From an uncultured Actinomycetes bacterium (GTDB lineage: Bacteria; Actinomycetota; Acidimicrobiia; Acidimicrobiales; RAAP-2): 64,000 bases of DNA. Of the stretch, positions 52,902 to 62,860 are shown one piece after another (position 1 is the first letter of the stretch; every line of letters begins with the position of its first letter). Under the pieces are notes generated by a model that worked only from the letters and a program-made list of their open reading frames with translations, ran no database searches and was not told the origin of the DNA. The stretch is taken from the NCBI GenBank assembly GCA_903828785.1, contig CAIKNP010000003.1, forward strand, positions 30,863 to 94,862, read 5' to 3'. Both the position numbers and the translations under genes were made by a program.

Positions 52902-53608
52902 GTCGCTTAGAGCTTTTTGCGGTGCACGGTGTTGGCGAAGTCAAGGCCGGCGACGATTTAGTGACGCTCTTTCTCAAGGCCCTCGAGCAGCAAGGCGATG
53001 AGTTGCGTCCCTTCGACGTGGTTTTCGTGACCTCCAAGGTGGTCTCGAAGTCGGAGGGCCGAGTGGTGGCTTTCGACGGCAGTGACGAGGCCCGTGAATC
53101 GTTGATTGCTCAGGAATCGACTCGCATTCTTCGACGCCGTGGACCCCTGCGCATTACCGAAACACCGCATGGTTTCATCAACGCGAACGCGGGCATCGAT
53201 CATTCGAATACTCCCGCGGGCACCGCGGTATTGCTGCCCCTCGATCCCGATCGCAGCGCGCGACGTTTCCGCGCCGAGATAGGCCGTCGCTTGGCGATTG
53301 ACCTTGCGGTCCTGGTCACCGACACCTTTGGTCGAACCTGGCGCAACGGCGTCACGGACGTCGCCATAGGATGCGCTGGTCTGGTGCCAATTTTGGACCT
53401 TCGAGGCAGCGTGGACGCCAGTGGGCGTACCCTCGAGGTGACCGAAGTGGCCATCGTCGATGAGCTCGCCGGCGCAGCAAACCTGGTGTTAGCCAAAGCC
53501 GCGAACACCCCTTTCGCGATTGCCCGCGGTGTGCCTCGCGAACACTTCGGTGAAGGGTCCGTGGGCGAACACGTCGTGCGCAGGCCTAACGGCGACCTCT
53601 TTCGCTAA
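52898..53608 (+). CDS. cofE: F420-0:gamma-glutamyl ligase CofE, single-domain
   Basis: 236 residues; overlaps cofD. It has the CofE core: FVTSKVVSKSEGRVV, RHGPLRITETPHGFINANAGIDHSN-type region (here LRITETPHGFINANAGID), VLVTDTFGRTWRNGVTDVAIG and AAANLVLAKAANTPFAIARG-like end. It adds glutamates to F420-0 using GTP. The C-terminal FMN-dependent reductase domain that mycobacterial FbiB carries is absent, so any dehydro-F420 reductase must be encoded elsewhere. Its stop interlocks with the convergent nucleotidyltransferase gene. Confidence 0.95.
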   Translation: MSRLELFAVHGVGEVKAGDDLVTLFLKALEQQGDELRPFDVVFVTSKVVSKSEGRVVAFDGSDEARESLIAQESTRILRRRGPLRITETPHGFINANAGIDHSNTPAGTAVLLPLDPDRSARRFRAEIGRRLAIDLAVLVTDTFGRTWRNGVTDVAIGCAGLVPILDLRGSVDASGRTLEVTEVAIVDELAGAANLVLAKAANTPFAIARGVPREHFGEGSVGEHVVRRPNGDLFR

Positions 53609-54618
53609 ATCACACTGAGACGAGCGTCACCCTCGAAGTGCGTTCCAGGTTCAACGGAATAATGTGCGCCGACGACGCAGACGGGATCCAGGCGGGCTCC
53701 CTCGCCAATACTGGCGGCCGAACCCACGAGTGACTGGTGCAATCGAGCACCCGCACCTACCGTGACCCCCGGCAAGAGAATCGAGCGCGTAATCACCACG
53801 TCCGCACTGACCTGGCAGCCCTTGTCAATCGCCGAGTGCTGGATGGTGGCGGAAGGGTGAACGCTGGCGTCAGGGTGAATCCAGTTGCCTTGGTCAACGC
53901 CGGGCGAACGGGGATCGCTCAAGAGGTCCACGCTGGACTGCAGGTAGGTCAGTGGCGTTCCGGTGTCGAGCCAGTACTCATCATCAGCCATGGCGTAGAG
54001 GGTGCCCGCCTCAGCGAGGAGTGGGAAGGTGTGGCGCTCCACACTCACTCGGCCCTGCGGAGCAATGTGCTGAAGCACCGAGGGCTCAAAGACGTACACG
54101 CCCGCATTGATCAAATTGCTCGGAGCGAGATCCTTCGTTGGCTTCTCGACGAAGGACTCGACCCTGCCCCTTTCGTCGGTCGCCACCACGCCATAGCGAG
54201 ACGGGTCGTCGACGGGGTGTAGGGCGATGGTGGCCTCGGCCCCTCGCTCGCGGTGGAAGGCCACCAGTTTGGTCAAATCAAGATTGGTGAGGATGTCACC
54301 ATTCACAATGACGAAGGTGTCGTCGACACCGGCTTCGGTGGCGGCGTAGCGAATGGCTCCGGCGGTGTCGAGCGGCTCGGACTCGGTCACGTAGGTCACT
54401 GGGATCCCGCTAATGCGACCGCCAGGATACGCCGCAATAAAGCGATCTGGTAGGTAGCCCAGGCTGAGGACCACCGACGTCACGCCGTGACTGGCTAAAA
54501 AGCTCACCACGCGCTCAATCATGGGCACACCCAGCAGGGGCAGCATCTGCTTGGGCATCTCGTAGGTCAGCGGCCGTAACCGCGCCCCCTCGCCGCCGAC
54601 CAAAATGATCGACTTCAC
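53605..54618 (-). CDS. sugar-1-phosphate nucleotidyltransferase (mannose-1-P guanylyltransferase type)
   Basis: 337 residues; GTG 54618, 2 nt after the upstream stop. N-terminal nucleotidyltransferase domain with LVGGEGARLRPLTYEMPKQMLPL, LDTAGAIRYA and VNGDILTNLDL, then FVEKPTKD and NAGVYVFEP; from about 245 a left-handed beta-helix (IHPDASVHPSATIQHSAI). The layout fits eukaryotic-type GDP-mannose pyrophosphorylases found in actinobacteria (mycobacterial ManB, Rv3264c) next to fbiA-fbiB, as here. With the phosphomannomutase it would supply GDP-mannose. Glucose-1-P thymidylyl- or uridylyltransferase is the alternative. Confidence 0.88.
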   Translation of the reverse strand: MKSIILVGGEGARLRPLTYEMPKQMLPLLGVPMIERVVSFLASHGVTSVVLSLGYLPDRFIAAYPGGRISGIPVTYVTESEPLDTAGAIRYAATEAGVDDTFVIVNGDILTNLDLTKLVAFHRERGAEATIALHPVDDPSRYGVVATDERGRVESFVEKPTKDLAPSNLINAGVYVFEPSVLQHIAPQGRVSVERHTFPLLAEAGTLYAMADDEYWLDTGTPLTYLQSSVDLLSDPRSPGVDQGNWIHPDASVHPSATIQHSAIDKGCQVSADVVITRSILLPGVTVGAGARLHQSLVGSAASIGEGARLDPVCVVGAHYSVEPGTHFEGDARLSVI

Positions 54619-54620
54619 TG

Positions 54621-55436
54621 CTATCCCTGAGCGACTGTGGTGGTGGTGCTCTTCACCGTCGTGGTAGTGACATTCACGACGGTGGTACTGGTCACGGGAA
54701 CAGTACTGGTCGTACCGGGCAAGGTGGTGGTCGTAGTGGTCGCTGACGTCGCCGTGTTGAGTTTCACCATCGCCGCAATCGCAGCCGTGGACGGACGCGC
54801 CGGAACGGCACCCTTTGGTAGCACGGCCATGGTCAGTTCCATCAGGTTCGAGAACTTAATTTTCGCGGGGTCGGTCACGATGGTCGGGGTCTTCTGACCG
54901 AAGTTGCTCCAGTAGGCGTACTCAATCACGGCCGGCTTGTTCGGATACGCCGACTTCTTCGGGCACAATTCGCCGTTGTGGAAGGTGGTAGCGGCCGTCG
55001 CCTTGCCGTTGGTCACCGGAATGGCGAGTTCGGAGGAACTCGCGATGAACCCGGGGTACTCGTTCGCGAACTGACTCACCGTGGCGTGGTTGCCAGCGTC
55101 CGCGTCGGAAACGGGGCTAATGCGGATGACGCCGTTCGAAAGGATGCTGAAGCCACCCTTGGAAACGGGGTTGGAAATGAGAAGAGAGGAATTTGATCCG
55201 CAGATGTCGAAGGTGGAAGCAGCGAACCAGGTGGTGCCAATAGCCGGCGGCGTGCCGGCGGGGGCGGCCGTTGGATTCTGATAGTCGTAGCGCGCCAGCA
55301 CCACTGAGGACAGTCCGAGCACGACGATAACCACGAGGATGCCGTAGTAGTTAATCGGTCGACTCTTCTTATAGGCCTTACCGCCGCCCGAGGCGCCGAC
55401 CTTACTTACCAATTTTCCAGTTGCGCTCTTAGCCAC
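54621..55436 (-). CDS. membrane-anchored extracytoplasmic protein, unknown
   Basis: 271 residues from GTG 55436; longer frames run back into the tRNA gene and are rejected. A basic cytosolic start (to about 28) leads into one helix (30-48), then a soluble domain with two Cys (FDICGSNSS, GELCPKKSA), and a C-terminal Thr/Val tail of about 45 residues, which may be glycosylated. No known domain. It is 2 nt upstream of the nucleotidyltransferase gene, so they are co-transcribed. A -10 box 7 nt before the GTG makes a leaderless transcript likely. Confidence 0.75.
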   Translation of the reverse strand: MAKSATGKLVSKVGASGGGKAYKKSRPINYYGILVVIVVLGLSSVVLARYDYQNPTAAPAGTPPAIGTTWFAASTFDICGSNSSLLISNPVSKGGFSILSNGVIRISPVSDADAGNHATVSQFANEYPGFIASSSELAIPVTNGKATAATTFHNGELCPKKSAYPNKPAVIEYAYWSNFGQKTPTIVTDPAKIKFSNLMELTMAVLPKGAVPARPSTAAIAAMVKLNTATSATTTTTTLPGTTSTVPVTSTTVVNVTTTTVKSTTTTVAQG

Positions 55437-55443
55437 GGGTTCT

Positions 55444-55449
55444 AGGTTA
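55444..55449 (-). promoter_or_regulatory. -10 box, leaderless, of the membrane-anchored protein gene
   Basis: TAACCT on the minus strand ends 7 nt before GTG 55436 and lies 30 nt downstream of the tRNA-Leu 3' end on the same strand. Confidence 0.5.
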
Positions 55450-55478
55450 GTAGAAATGCGTTGGCCCACCCCACCGAG

Positions 55479-55552
55479 TAGGGGCGGAGGGACTCGAACC
55501 CTCACTGGAGGCGGTTTAAGCGCCCTGCCTCTGCCAATTGGGCTACGCCCCC
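55479..55552 (-). tRNA. tRNA-Leu (anticodon UAA), unusual short variable loop
   Basis: A 74-nt cloverleaf. Acceptor GGGGGCG pairs with CGCCCCT (one G-U pair); the D-arm is a 3-bp GCC/GGC stem with an 11-nt loop CAATTGGCAGA; anticodon stem GGGCG/CGCCT with loop CTTAAAC places UAA at 55516-55518; T-arm GAGGG/CCCTC with TTCGAGT. The discriminator is A and CCA is not encoded. The D-arm, A14, A15, A20a-G20b-A21 and A73 match bacterial tRNA-Leu, and the last variable-loop base is T48, giving the leucine A15-U48 pair. But the variable region is only CCAGT, not the long arm that bacterial tRNA-Leu carries. It would read UUA codons. Confidence 0.85.
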
Positions 55553-55622
55553 TCGTCGGTGTGGTCTGAACACGCTAACGCATCACGACCGCAGCAACGA
55601 CCAAATGCGTCAGTGGGCTCAC

Positions 55623-55628
55623 TAGGCT
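55623..55628 (+). promoter_or_regulatory. -10 box, leaderless, of the NlpC/P60 gene
   Basis: TAGGCT ends 6 nt before ATG 55635, the same hexamer as at manB. Confidence 0.55.
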
Positions 55629-55634
55629 TGAAGC

Positions 55635-56795
55635 ATGGTTCGCCCCTCGCTCCTTCGCGTGTTGGCGCTGAGTGGCTTTCTCGCTGGCGCGGCCCTGGTC
55701 CCCGTTGGCGCGGGGGCCCAAACGATTCAGCAGACCAAGGCTGAAATGGCGGCCATTTCCTACCAGTTGAACCTCGAGGTCACGCAGGGTGACATCACCG
55801 CGAACGCCTACGACGCTGCTCAGGGGCAACTCGACCAGTTGTCGCGCAACATTCACGAACTCCAAGCAAAGATCAAGGCGAAGCAGGCCCAAATCGCCAA
55901 GACCAAGGCGGTCATGGTGGTTGACGTGGTGCATTCCTTCGTCGATGGCGCGTCCGCCGCTCAGATTGAGGCCTTGTTTAATCAGCAGCTCACCGTGAGC
56001 GATGCCCGAGGCATTTTTTCCAAATTGGTAGTCGGTGACCTTAATCAAGTGCGTCTACAACTGCTTGATCAGCAACATTCCCTCGACCAGACCATCAATC
56101 AAGTGGCCGTCCAGCGTGGCTTAGCTGCTCAGCAGACTGCGCACATGCGGTCGCTTCTGTCGCAGAACATCGCCCTGCAAAATGCCACTCAACACACCCT
56201 CAATAAGCTCAAGGCCCAGCTCTCCTCGCAAATAACGGCCTTTATCGCCTACCAAGTTGAGCAAGGTGCGGCGGCGGCGCGCGTGCGCAACGTGGCCGCC
56301 GAAGAGCAGGCGGTCAACGCGGCCTCCGAAATTGGTGGTCAGGCGGCCGCCAACAAAGTCCTCGAAGCTATCCGCATTAATACGCCTCCGGTGATAAATC
56401 CCGGTGGAGGCGGTTCCGCGCAGGGAGCAGCCGCTTTGCGAGCGGCCGTCTCGCAGACCGGAGTGCCCTACGTCTGGGGCGGCGAAACACCCGGCGTCGG
56501 CTTCGACTGCTCGGGACTCGTGCAGTGGGCCTGGTCGAGAGCGGGCGTTTCAATTCCTCGGACCACCCAAGCGCAGTGGGACGCCCTCCCCCACGTTTCT
56601 ATCCACAACCTCGAACCCGGCGACCTGATCTACTACTACAACCTCGACGGCGATCACTCGGTCGACCACGTGGTCATGTACGCGGGCTCGGGGCCCTGGG
56701 GTACGAGTACCATCATCGCCGCCGCCCGCACCGGAACCAACATTGCCCTCGAACCAATTTTCACCTTCGGCCTCATCGGGGCGGCTCGTCCCTAA
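55635..56795 (+). CDS. NlpC/P60 peptidoglycan hydrolase with coiled-coil region
   Basis: 386 residues. Signal peptide to about residue 28 (GAGAQT). Residues 30-245 are mostly helical and Gln-rich, with heptad-like patterns (LDQLSRNIHELQAKIKAKQ), a coiled coil as in RipA/CwlO-type enzymes. After a Gly-rich linker (256-260), the NlpC/P60 domain (about 264-386) has the catalytic Cys in FDCSGL (C292), and His in DHVVMY (H345). It should cut the peptide stems of peptidoglycan during division or growth; the coiled coil probably controls activity through a partner such as FtsEX. Leaderless start. Confidence 0.92.
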   Translation: MVRPSLLRVLALSGFLAGAALVPVGAGAQTIQQTKAEMAAISYQLNLEVTQGDITANAYDAAQGQLDQLSRNIHELQAKIKAKQAQIAKTKAVMVVDVVHSFVDGASAAQIEALFNQQLTVSDARGIFSKLVVGDLNQVRLQLLDQQHSLDQTINQVAVQRGLAAQQTAHMRSLLSQNIALQNATQHTLNKLKAQLSSQITAFIAYQVEQGAAAARVRNVAAEEQAVNAASEIGGQAAANKVLEAIRINTPPVINPGGGGSAQGAAALRAAVSQTGVPYVWGGETPGVGFDCSGLVQWAWSRAGVSIPRTTQAQWDALPHVSIHNLEPGDLIYYYNLDGDHSVDHVVMYAGSGPWGTSTIIAAARTGTNIALEPIFTFGLIGAARP

Positions 56796-56798
56796 CTC

Positions 56799-57728
56799 GT
56801 GTCCGTCACCCGCTCAATCGTCATCCCCGCTTTTAACGAAGTCGCGAGACTTTCTCCCGGTTTCGATCGTCTAGCGCCGGTATTAACGCAGTGGGGGCCC
56901 GACAGTACCGAAGTGGTCTTCGTGGACGACGGGTCCACCGACGCCACGATGGCCACCATCGCCCAGATCTACGGCCATCTGCCCCACCTCAAAGTCGTTA
57001 GCCAGCCCACCAATCTGGGCAAGGGTGCGGCCGTTCGTCTGGGCTGGGCTAGTGCCGTCGGTGCTCACGTTTTCACGATGGACGCCGACATGGCCATTGA
57101 TCCTCGCCACTTGCCCGAAATTGACGCCGCACTCGGCACCCACGCCTTCGTCCCCGGCAATAGGGCCAGCGGTGGCTCCATTCGCTACGACTCGTGGTTT
57201 CGAAGCGTCGCCGGTGTGGTATTTCACCAGGTGGTCGCGCACTATACCGACACCCGCCTCCGCGATACCCAGTGCGGTTGCAAGGGTTTTCAGTTACCCT
57301 TCGCGCGATTACTCGGCCTCTTTGGCATGATTGACGGCTTCGCCTACGACGCCGAGCTCTTCTACCTCGCCCGTCGCTTGGCGGTAGCGCCCTTCCCCGC
57401 TACGGTGACCTGGGAGGATGTCTCGGGATCCACGGTGAGTCGTCGCGGCAGTGTTCAACTCCTGCGCGATCTTCGAGCTATTCCTCGAACCACGTACCAG
57501 ACAGCCGCGGTGCGGGTCGAACAGGAACTCACCGCCGCTGATCTGCGAGCGTCGGCCATCAGCATGCGCCAGCGCGGTTTGGTAGTCGCCCGCTGGCCCG
57601 GTCGATCAATTATCGTCTTTCCCCGAGACGGCGGACTAAACGCCGTGACCATGGCGAAGGACTTTGATGGGACCGTGGGGGTGGTGTCGCCGGAGGGCTT
57701 CGTCGGCGCGACCCTCGAGGCGATTTAA
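56799..57728 (+). CDS. family 2 glycosyltransferase, dolichyl/polyprenyl-phosphate glucosyltransferase-like
   Basis: 309 residues; GTG 3 nt after the P60 stop. It has SIVIPAFNEVARL, VFVDDGSTDAT, NLGKGAAVRLGWASA and the catalytic DXD in TMDADMAIDP; then DTQCGCKGF, the signature of the ALG5-like polyprenyl-phosphate hexosyltransferases. No C-terminal membrane helices. It would move a sugar from a nucleotide donor to a polyprenyl phosphate at the membrane. The last 60 residues (ADLRASAISMRQRG onward) form an additional small domain. The stop interlocks with the convergent GNAT gene. Confidence 0.9.
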   Translation: MSVTRSIVIPAFNEVARLSPGFDRLAPVLTQWGPDSTEVVFVDDGSTDATMATIAQIYGHLPHLKVVSQPTNLGKGAAVRLGWASAVGAHVFTMDADMAIDPRHLPEIDAALGTHAFVPGNRASGGSIRYDSWFRSVAGVVFHQVVAHYTDTRLRDTQCGCKGFQLPFARLLGLFGMIDGFAYDAELFYLARRLAVAPFPATVTWEDVSGSTVSRRGSVQLLRDLRAIPRTTYQTAAVRVEQELTAADLRASAISMRQRGLVVARWPGRSIIVFPRDGGLNAVTMAKDFDGTVGVVSPEGFVGATLEAI

Positions 57729-58348
57729 TCAGCGAGGGGTAGGAGCCACGACGACACGAGTTCGGGCGCTCGGTCGGCCCACTCCTCGGCCGTCATGGCG
57801 TAATGAGCGTGATCCTCCCACGCCCCATCAATTTCCAGATAGCGCTCAGCGACGCCTTCGAAGCGCAGGCCGAGTTTCTCAACTACACGTCGCGAAGCGC
57901 TGTTGCGGGGAATGATATTTATCTCAATGCGGTGTAGCCGCAGGGAGTCGAAAGCGTACTGCATAACCAGCACCACGGCTTCGGGCATCAAACCGCGCCC
58001 GGCGACAGCCTCATCAATCCAGTAGCCCACAAACGCTGATTGCAGGGGACCACGCTGGATAGACGAGAGGGTAATTTCGCCCACGAAGCGCCCTTCGTAG
58101 AACATGCCAAAGCCGAAGGCTGAACCAATCTGGCGTTCGCGCTCGCGTATGGCGCAGCGACCCGAAAAGCTGCGACGGTCTTCGGGCAGATGGCTGGCGT
58201 GGGCGGAGCGAGGTTCCCAACGAACCAACCAATCTCGGCATCGCTGTCGAACCTCGACCCAGGCTTCATAGTCACTGTCTTGCAGCGAACGCAAGACTAT
58301 GCGCCGACCATGAAGGTTGATGGATGAGAACGCTGAACGGCTATTCAC
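57725..58348 (-). CDS. GNAT-family N-acetyltransferase (RimJ/RimL-like)
   Basis: 207 residues; GTGA overlap with the Ppx/GppA gene stop. Single GNAT fold: RIVLRSLQDSDYEAWVEVR start, FVGEITLSSI, the acetyl-CoA motif AVAGRGLMPEAV (Q/RxxGxG/A form) and HRIEINIIPRNSASRRVVEKLGL. RimJ-type enzymes acetylate protein N-termini; in this position actinobacteria often carry such a gene. The substrate is unknown. Confidence 0.92.
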   Translation of the reverse strand: MNSRSAFSSINLHGRRIVLRSLQDSDYEAWVEVRQRCRDWLVRWEPRSAHASHLPEDRRSFSGRCAIRERERQIGSAFGFGMFYEGRFVGEITLSSIQRGPLQSAFVGYWIDEAVAGRGLMPEAVVLVMQYAFDSLRLHRIEINIIPRNSASRRVVEKLGLRFEGVAERYLEIDGAWEDHAHYAMTAEEWADRAPELVSSWLLPLAD

Positions 58349-59310
58349 TCACTGGCCTTTTTCACAGTGTCATTCGTAGCAGACATCTCGTCACTCGCGA
58401 GTAGGGACGCGGCGACCCCGTCCATAATGTCGTCTTCGCTCGTAATGAATGACGTGACCTTGAAGCGTTCGCACACCGCTTTAAGAATAAAGAGGCCCGC
58501 GGTGAGCACGTCTTCTCGGCCCGGCTCCATGCCGGGCAGAGCGAGGCGCTGGGCCGGGGTGCGAAACGCCAAGGCGTCTCGCCAATAGGCCACCTGGTCG
58601 AGCGTGAGGTGCTGGTGATGCACCGCGTCACGGTCGTAACCTGATCGCCCGGCGACCAGTTGGGCCAAGGTCGCCACCGTTCCCGCCAGACCCACCAGCC
58701 GAACACGCCCGACCAACTCCAGCAGACGGGGTGCTTCGCTGAAGGCGCGGTCGAGCTCAGCGCTAATCATGGATGCCGTAGCACGCGCCCGCTCCGGGGT
58801 AACCGGACGCGATCCCAGGGTTCGCTCGGTGACGCGCACGCAGCCCAACTGCATTGAGTGGGCCACGAGTTCGCCGTCAATCTCCGCGGCCAGTTCAGTC
58901 GAGCCGCCCCCAATGTCGACGATCATGCTGGGCGTGGCCACGGGGGCGAGTTCGCGAGTGGCCCCTCGCAGAGAAAAAATAGCTTCGCGCTCACCATCTA
59001 AACACTCGGCGCGAAAACCCACCGTGGCGGCAATAGCGCGCAGAAAGTCACCACCGTTGGAGGCGTCACGCACCGCCGAAGTCGCCACGGCGAGGCCGCT
59101 GGTCACGTGGTGGGCGTCCATGAGTCCGCGATACTCGCGCAGAACGGCGAGACAACGTTCCATCCCGGCATCGGTGAGTTCTCCCGTCGCGTCCACTCCC
59201 TGGCTCAAACGCGTGATCCGCATCTCACGACGCAGGGCGTGCCCCTGCGCGTCCACGATGAGAAGACGCGTTGAGTTACTTCCGCAGTCAACTGCGGCGA
59301 CGCTAGTCAC
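58345..59310 (-). CDS. ppx: exopolyphosphatase / pppGpp phosphohydrolase (Ppx/GppA family)
   Basis: 321 residues from GTG 59310, which overlaps the DUF501 stop by 8 nt and gives the usual VAAVDCGSNSTRLLIVD start. ASKHA-fold motifs: phosphate-1 as above, the GEREAIFSLRG stretch with the catalytic Glu, phosphate-2 in IVDIGGGSTEL, and the adenosine-side VGLAGTVATLAQL. It hydrolyses polyphosphate or pppGpp. Short like the actinobacterial Ppx2 form, without the C-terminal HD-like domain. Confidence 0.93.
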   Translation of the reverse strand: MTSVAAVDCGSNSTRLLIVDAQGHALRREMRITRLSQGVDATGELTDAGMERCLAVLREYRGLMDAHHVTSGLAVATSAVRDASNGGDFLRAIAATVGFRAECLDGEREAIFSLRGATRELAPVATPSMIVDIGGGSTELAAEIDGELVAHSMQLGCVRVTERTLGSRPVTPERARATASMISAELDRAFSEAPRLLELVGRVRLVGLAGTVATLAQLVAGRSGYDRDAVHHQHLTLDQVAYWRDALAFRTPAQRLALPGMEPGREDVLTAGLFILKAVCERFKVTSFITSEDDIMDGVAASLLASDEMSATNDTVKKASE

Positions 59311-59781
59311 GCACGGACTCAATTCGCAGGGCCGGAATGCCAATGGTGTCCGCCACTAGTGCCCCCACGGGGTCGTCGTTACCGGCGAGGGCGTTGGCGA
59401 GATGGGCGTGTAGGCACTTCAAGCCCATTCGAGTCCCGCCGACGCCCCCACTGGGCTGGGGACCCTCGTGTTGCACGGTGGCGGCAACACGGCGCCGGTT
59501 ATAGGCCTCGTGCGTCGAGGCCAAGGACTCCGCGTCAACCAAGGTTTCGAAACGATGAACGCCGCCGTCACTCTCTAAACGACTTACCGCTTCGTTGAGT
59601 TCGGGGTCAATTAACCAGTAGAGGGTGGGCATCGGGGTTCCGTCCCGCAGGTGAGGTTCGTTTTCTATAACCACCGGCCGGCCGTCGATACGACGCACCA
59701 CGACGGCGCAGCGACCACCGAGGGGTCGCCCCAGTATCGCTTCGATGACCGCAATATCGGCGGTCGAGGCGTCCCTGAAGG

Positions 59782-59785
<4 letters not shown>
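59303..59785 (-). CDS. DUF501 protein
   Basis: 160 residues; TTG start overlapping the previous stop (TTGA). It matches DUF501: ILGRPLGGRCAVVVRR, IENEPHLRDGTPMPTLYWL, and the end GGVGGTRMGLKCLHAHLANALAGNDDPVGALVAD, with one conserved Cys and two His. The family always sits between ftsB-like and ppx in actinobacteria. No function is established. Confidence 0.92.
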
Positions 59786-61564
<1,779 letters not shown>

Positions 61565-62860
61565 TCACGGGGTTTTGGCAGTTTCTTCGATAGCGCGAAT
61601 TCGCTGCGCCACCGCGAGGACGTGGGCGCGCAGGGCCGCTTCGAGGTCTACGTCCTCGTCGAGACCCCGCTGGGCCAGAGCCACCAGGGCCGCGGTGAGA
61701 TCGTCGCTGGCGTTTTCGACCGAGAGACCCAGCCGCTCGGCCTTCTTCTGCACCTTGGCGAAAAGCGCCAGGGCGGGTAGGTGCCAGGCCACGCCATCGA
61801 GCACGCTCGAGCGACCCTTCTCGCGCTGCTTCAGTACTTCCCAATTCGCCTCAACGTCGCTGGCCGAGTTCACGACGACGTCGCCGAAAATGTGCGGGTG
61901 CCGTCCCGTCAATTTGTCCCGCACCCCGTCAGCAACAGTGGCGAAGGTAAAACGCCCTTCCTCGTCTGCTAATTCCGAGTGGAAAATAATTTGAAACAAC
62001 AAGTCGCCAAGTTCTTCTTCGGCGTGGGCCACCACGAGCTCGTCTTCCTCATTCGCCGACACCATCGCCGCCAGGGCGCTCAAGGCATCGAGAGCCTCGT
62101 AAGCCTCCTCCACGAGGTGCCGCGTGAGAGACTCGTGCGTCTGTTCTTGGTCCCAGGGACATTCGGCGCGCAAGCGTCGCATGAAGCTGACCAGGTCCTC
62201 CGTGGCCTCACCCGCTCCGCGTAGTCCCGCCACGTAGAGCGAGGTTAGGTGGTCAGCTGCAAAGCTCGTTAATTCGTCCGAGCTCGTCACGATCAGCTGC
62301 TGGTCCGCCAGGCCAAGGTGGTGAAGAATCACCACCTCGCAAGCGCGGGGCAATCGATCGGCGACGGTGGCGAGCACCTCGGGCGCGTAGGTCTGCAAAA
62401 TGAGGAGCGGACCGGGTCCGCGAAATGCTTCAGTGGATTCGAGAGCGTCGACCACGCGCAGCCCCTGCGCCATGGGGTCAATGCCGAGCGCCGCGCAAGC
62501 GACGTCGATGACTGAGACGGCGGGCTCGCAGATCACGTCTACGTCACTGCGACCGCGCAATAACACGACGGTCTGCTCGGCCACGACCGGTGAACCCGGC
62601 ACGACGTAGACCACTTCACCATTCGGTGACGACTGCGCCAATCGCACCAAGTCATCGACGATTCGTTGGTAGAGCACTTCGAAGGACGACGAGGCTTCGT
62701 ACCAGGCGTCGTAGCTCTCGAGGTCCAGATTGGCGGCGGCTGGATGCACCCGCGTACGCAGGCGTACCAGTGGCGCGTGGGTAAGTAGCTCCCACGTCGC
62801 TCGGGTGACCTGACCCGCGTCACCGGGGCCGAGACCAACGACGCGAACGGTCGCGGTCAC
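61565..62860 (-). CDS. mazG: MazG nucleoside triphosphate pyrophosphohydrolase with methylase-like N-terminus
   Basis: 431 residues; GTGA overlap with the foldase gene. Residues 1 to about 210 resemble a tetrapyrrole-type methylase (VVGLGPGDAGQVTRATWE, VVYVVPGSPVVAEQTV), as in Bacillus YabN; residues 215-430 are MazG with LRAECPWDQEQTHESLTRHLVEEAYEALDAL and EELGDLLFQIIFHSELA, the metal-binding EExxE/ExxD pattern, and DKLTGRHPHIFGD. It clears non-canonical or excess NTPs. Part of the conserved eno block. Confidence 0.95.
   Translation of the reverse strand: MTATVRVVGLGPGDAGQVTRATWELLTHAPLVRLRTRVHPAAANLDLESYDAWYEASSSFEVLYQRIVDDLVRLAQSSPNGEVVYVVPGSPVVAEQTVVLLRGRSDVDVICEPAVSVIDVACAALGIDPMAQGLRVVDALESTEAFRGPGPLLILQTYAPEVLATVADRLPRACEVVILHHLGLADQQLIVTSSDELTSFAADHLTSLYVAGLRGAGEATEDLVSFMRRLRAECPWDQEQTHESLTRHLVEEAYEALDALSALAAMVSANEEDELVVAHAEEELGDLLFQIIFHSELADEEGRFTFATVADGVRDKLTGRHPHIFGDVVVNSASDVEANWEVLKQREKGRSSVLDGVAWHLPALALFAKVQKKAERLGLSVENASDDLTAALVALAQRGLDEDVDLEAALRAHVLAVAQRIRAIEETAKTP

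Noticed and set aside
55437..55505. Longer start for the membrane-anchored protein
   Set aside because: The extension would overlap the tRNA-Leu gene, and a -10 box sits just before GTG 55436.
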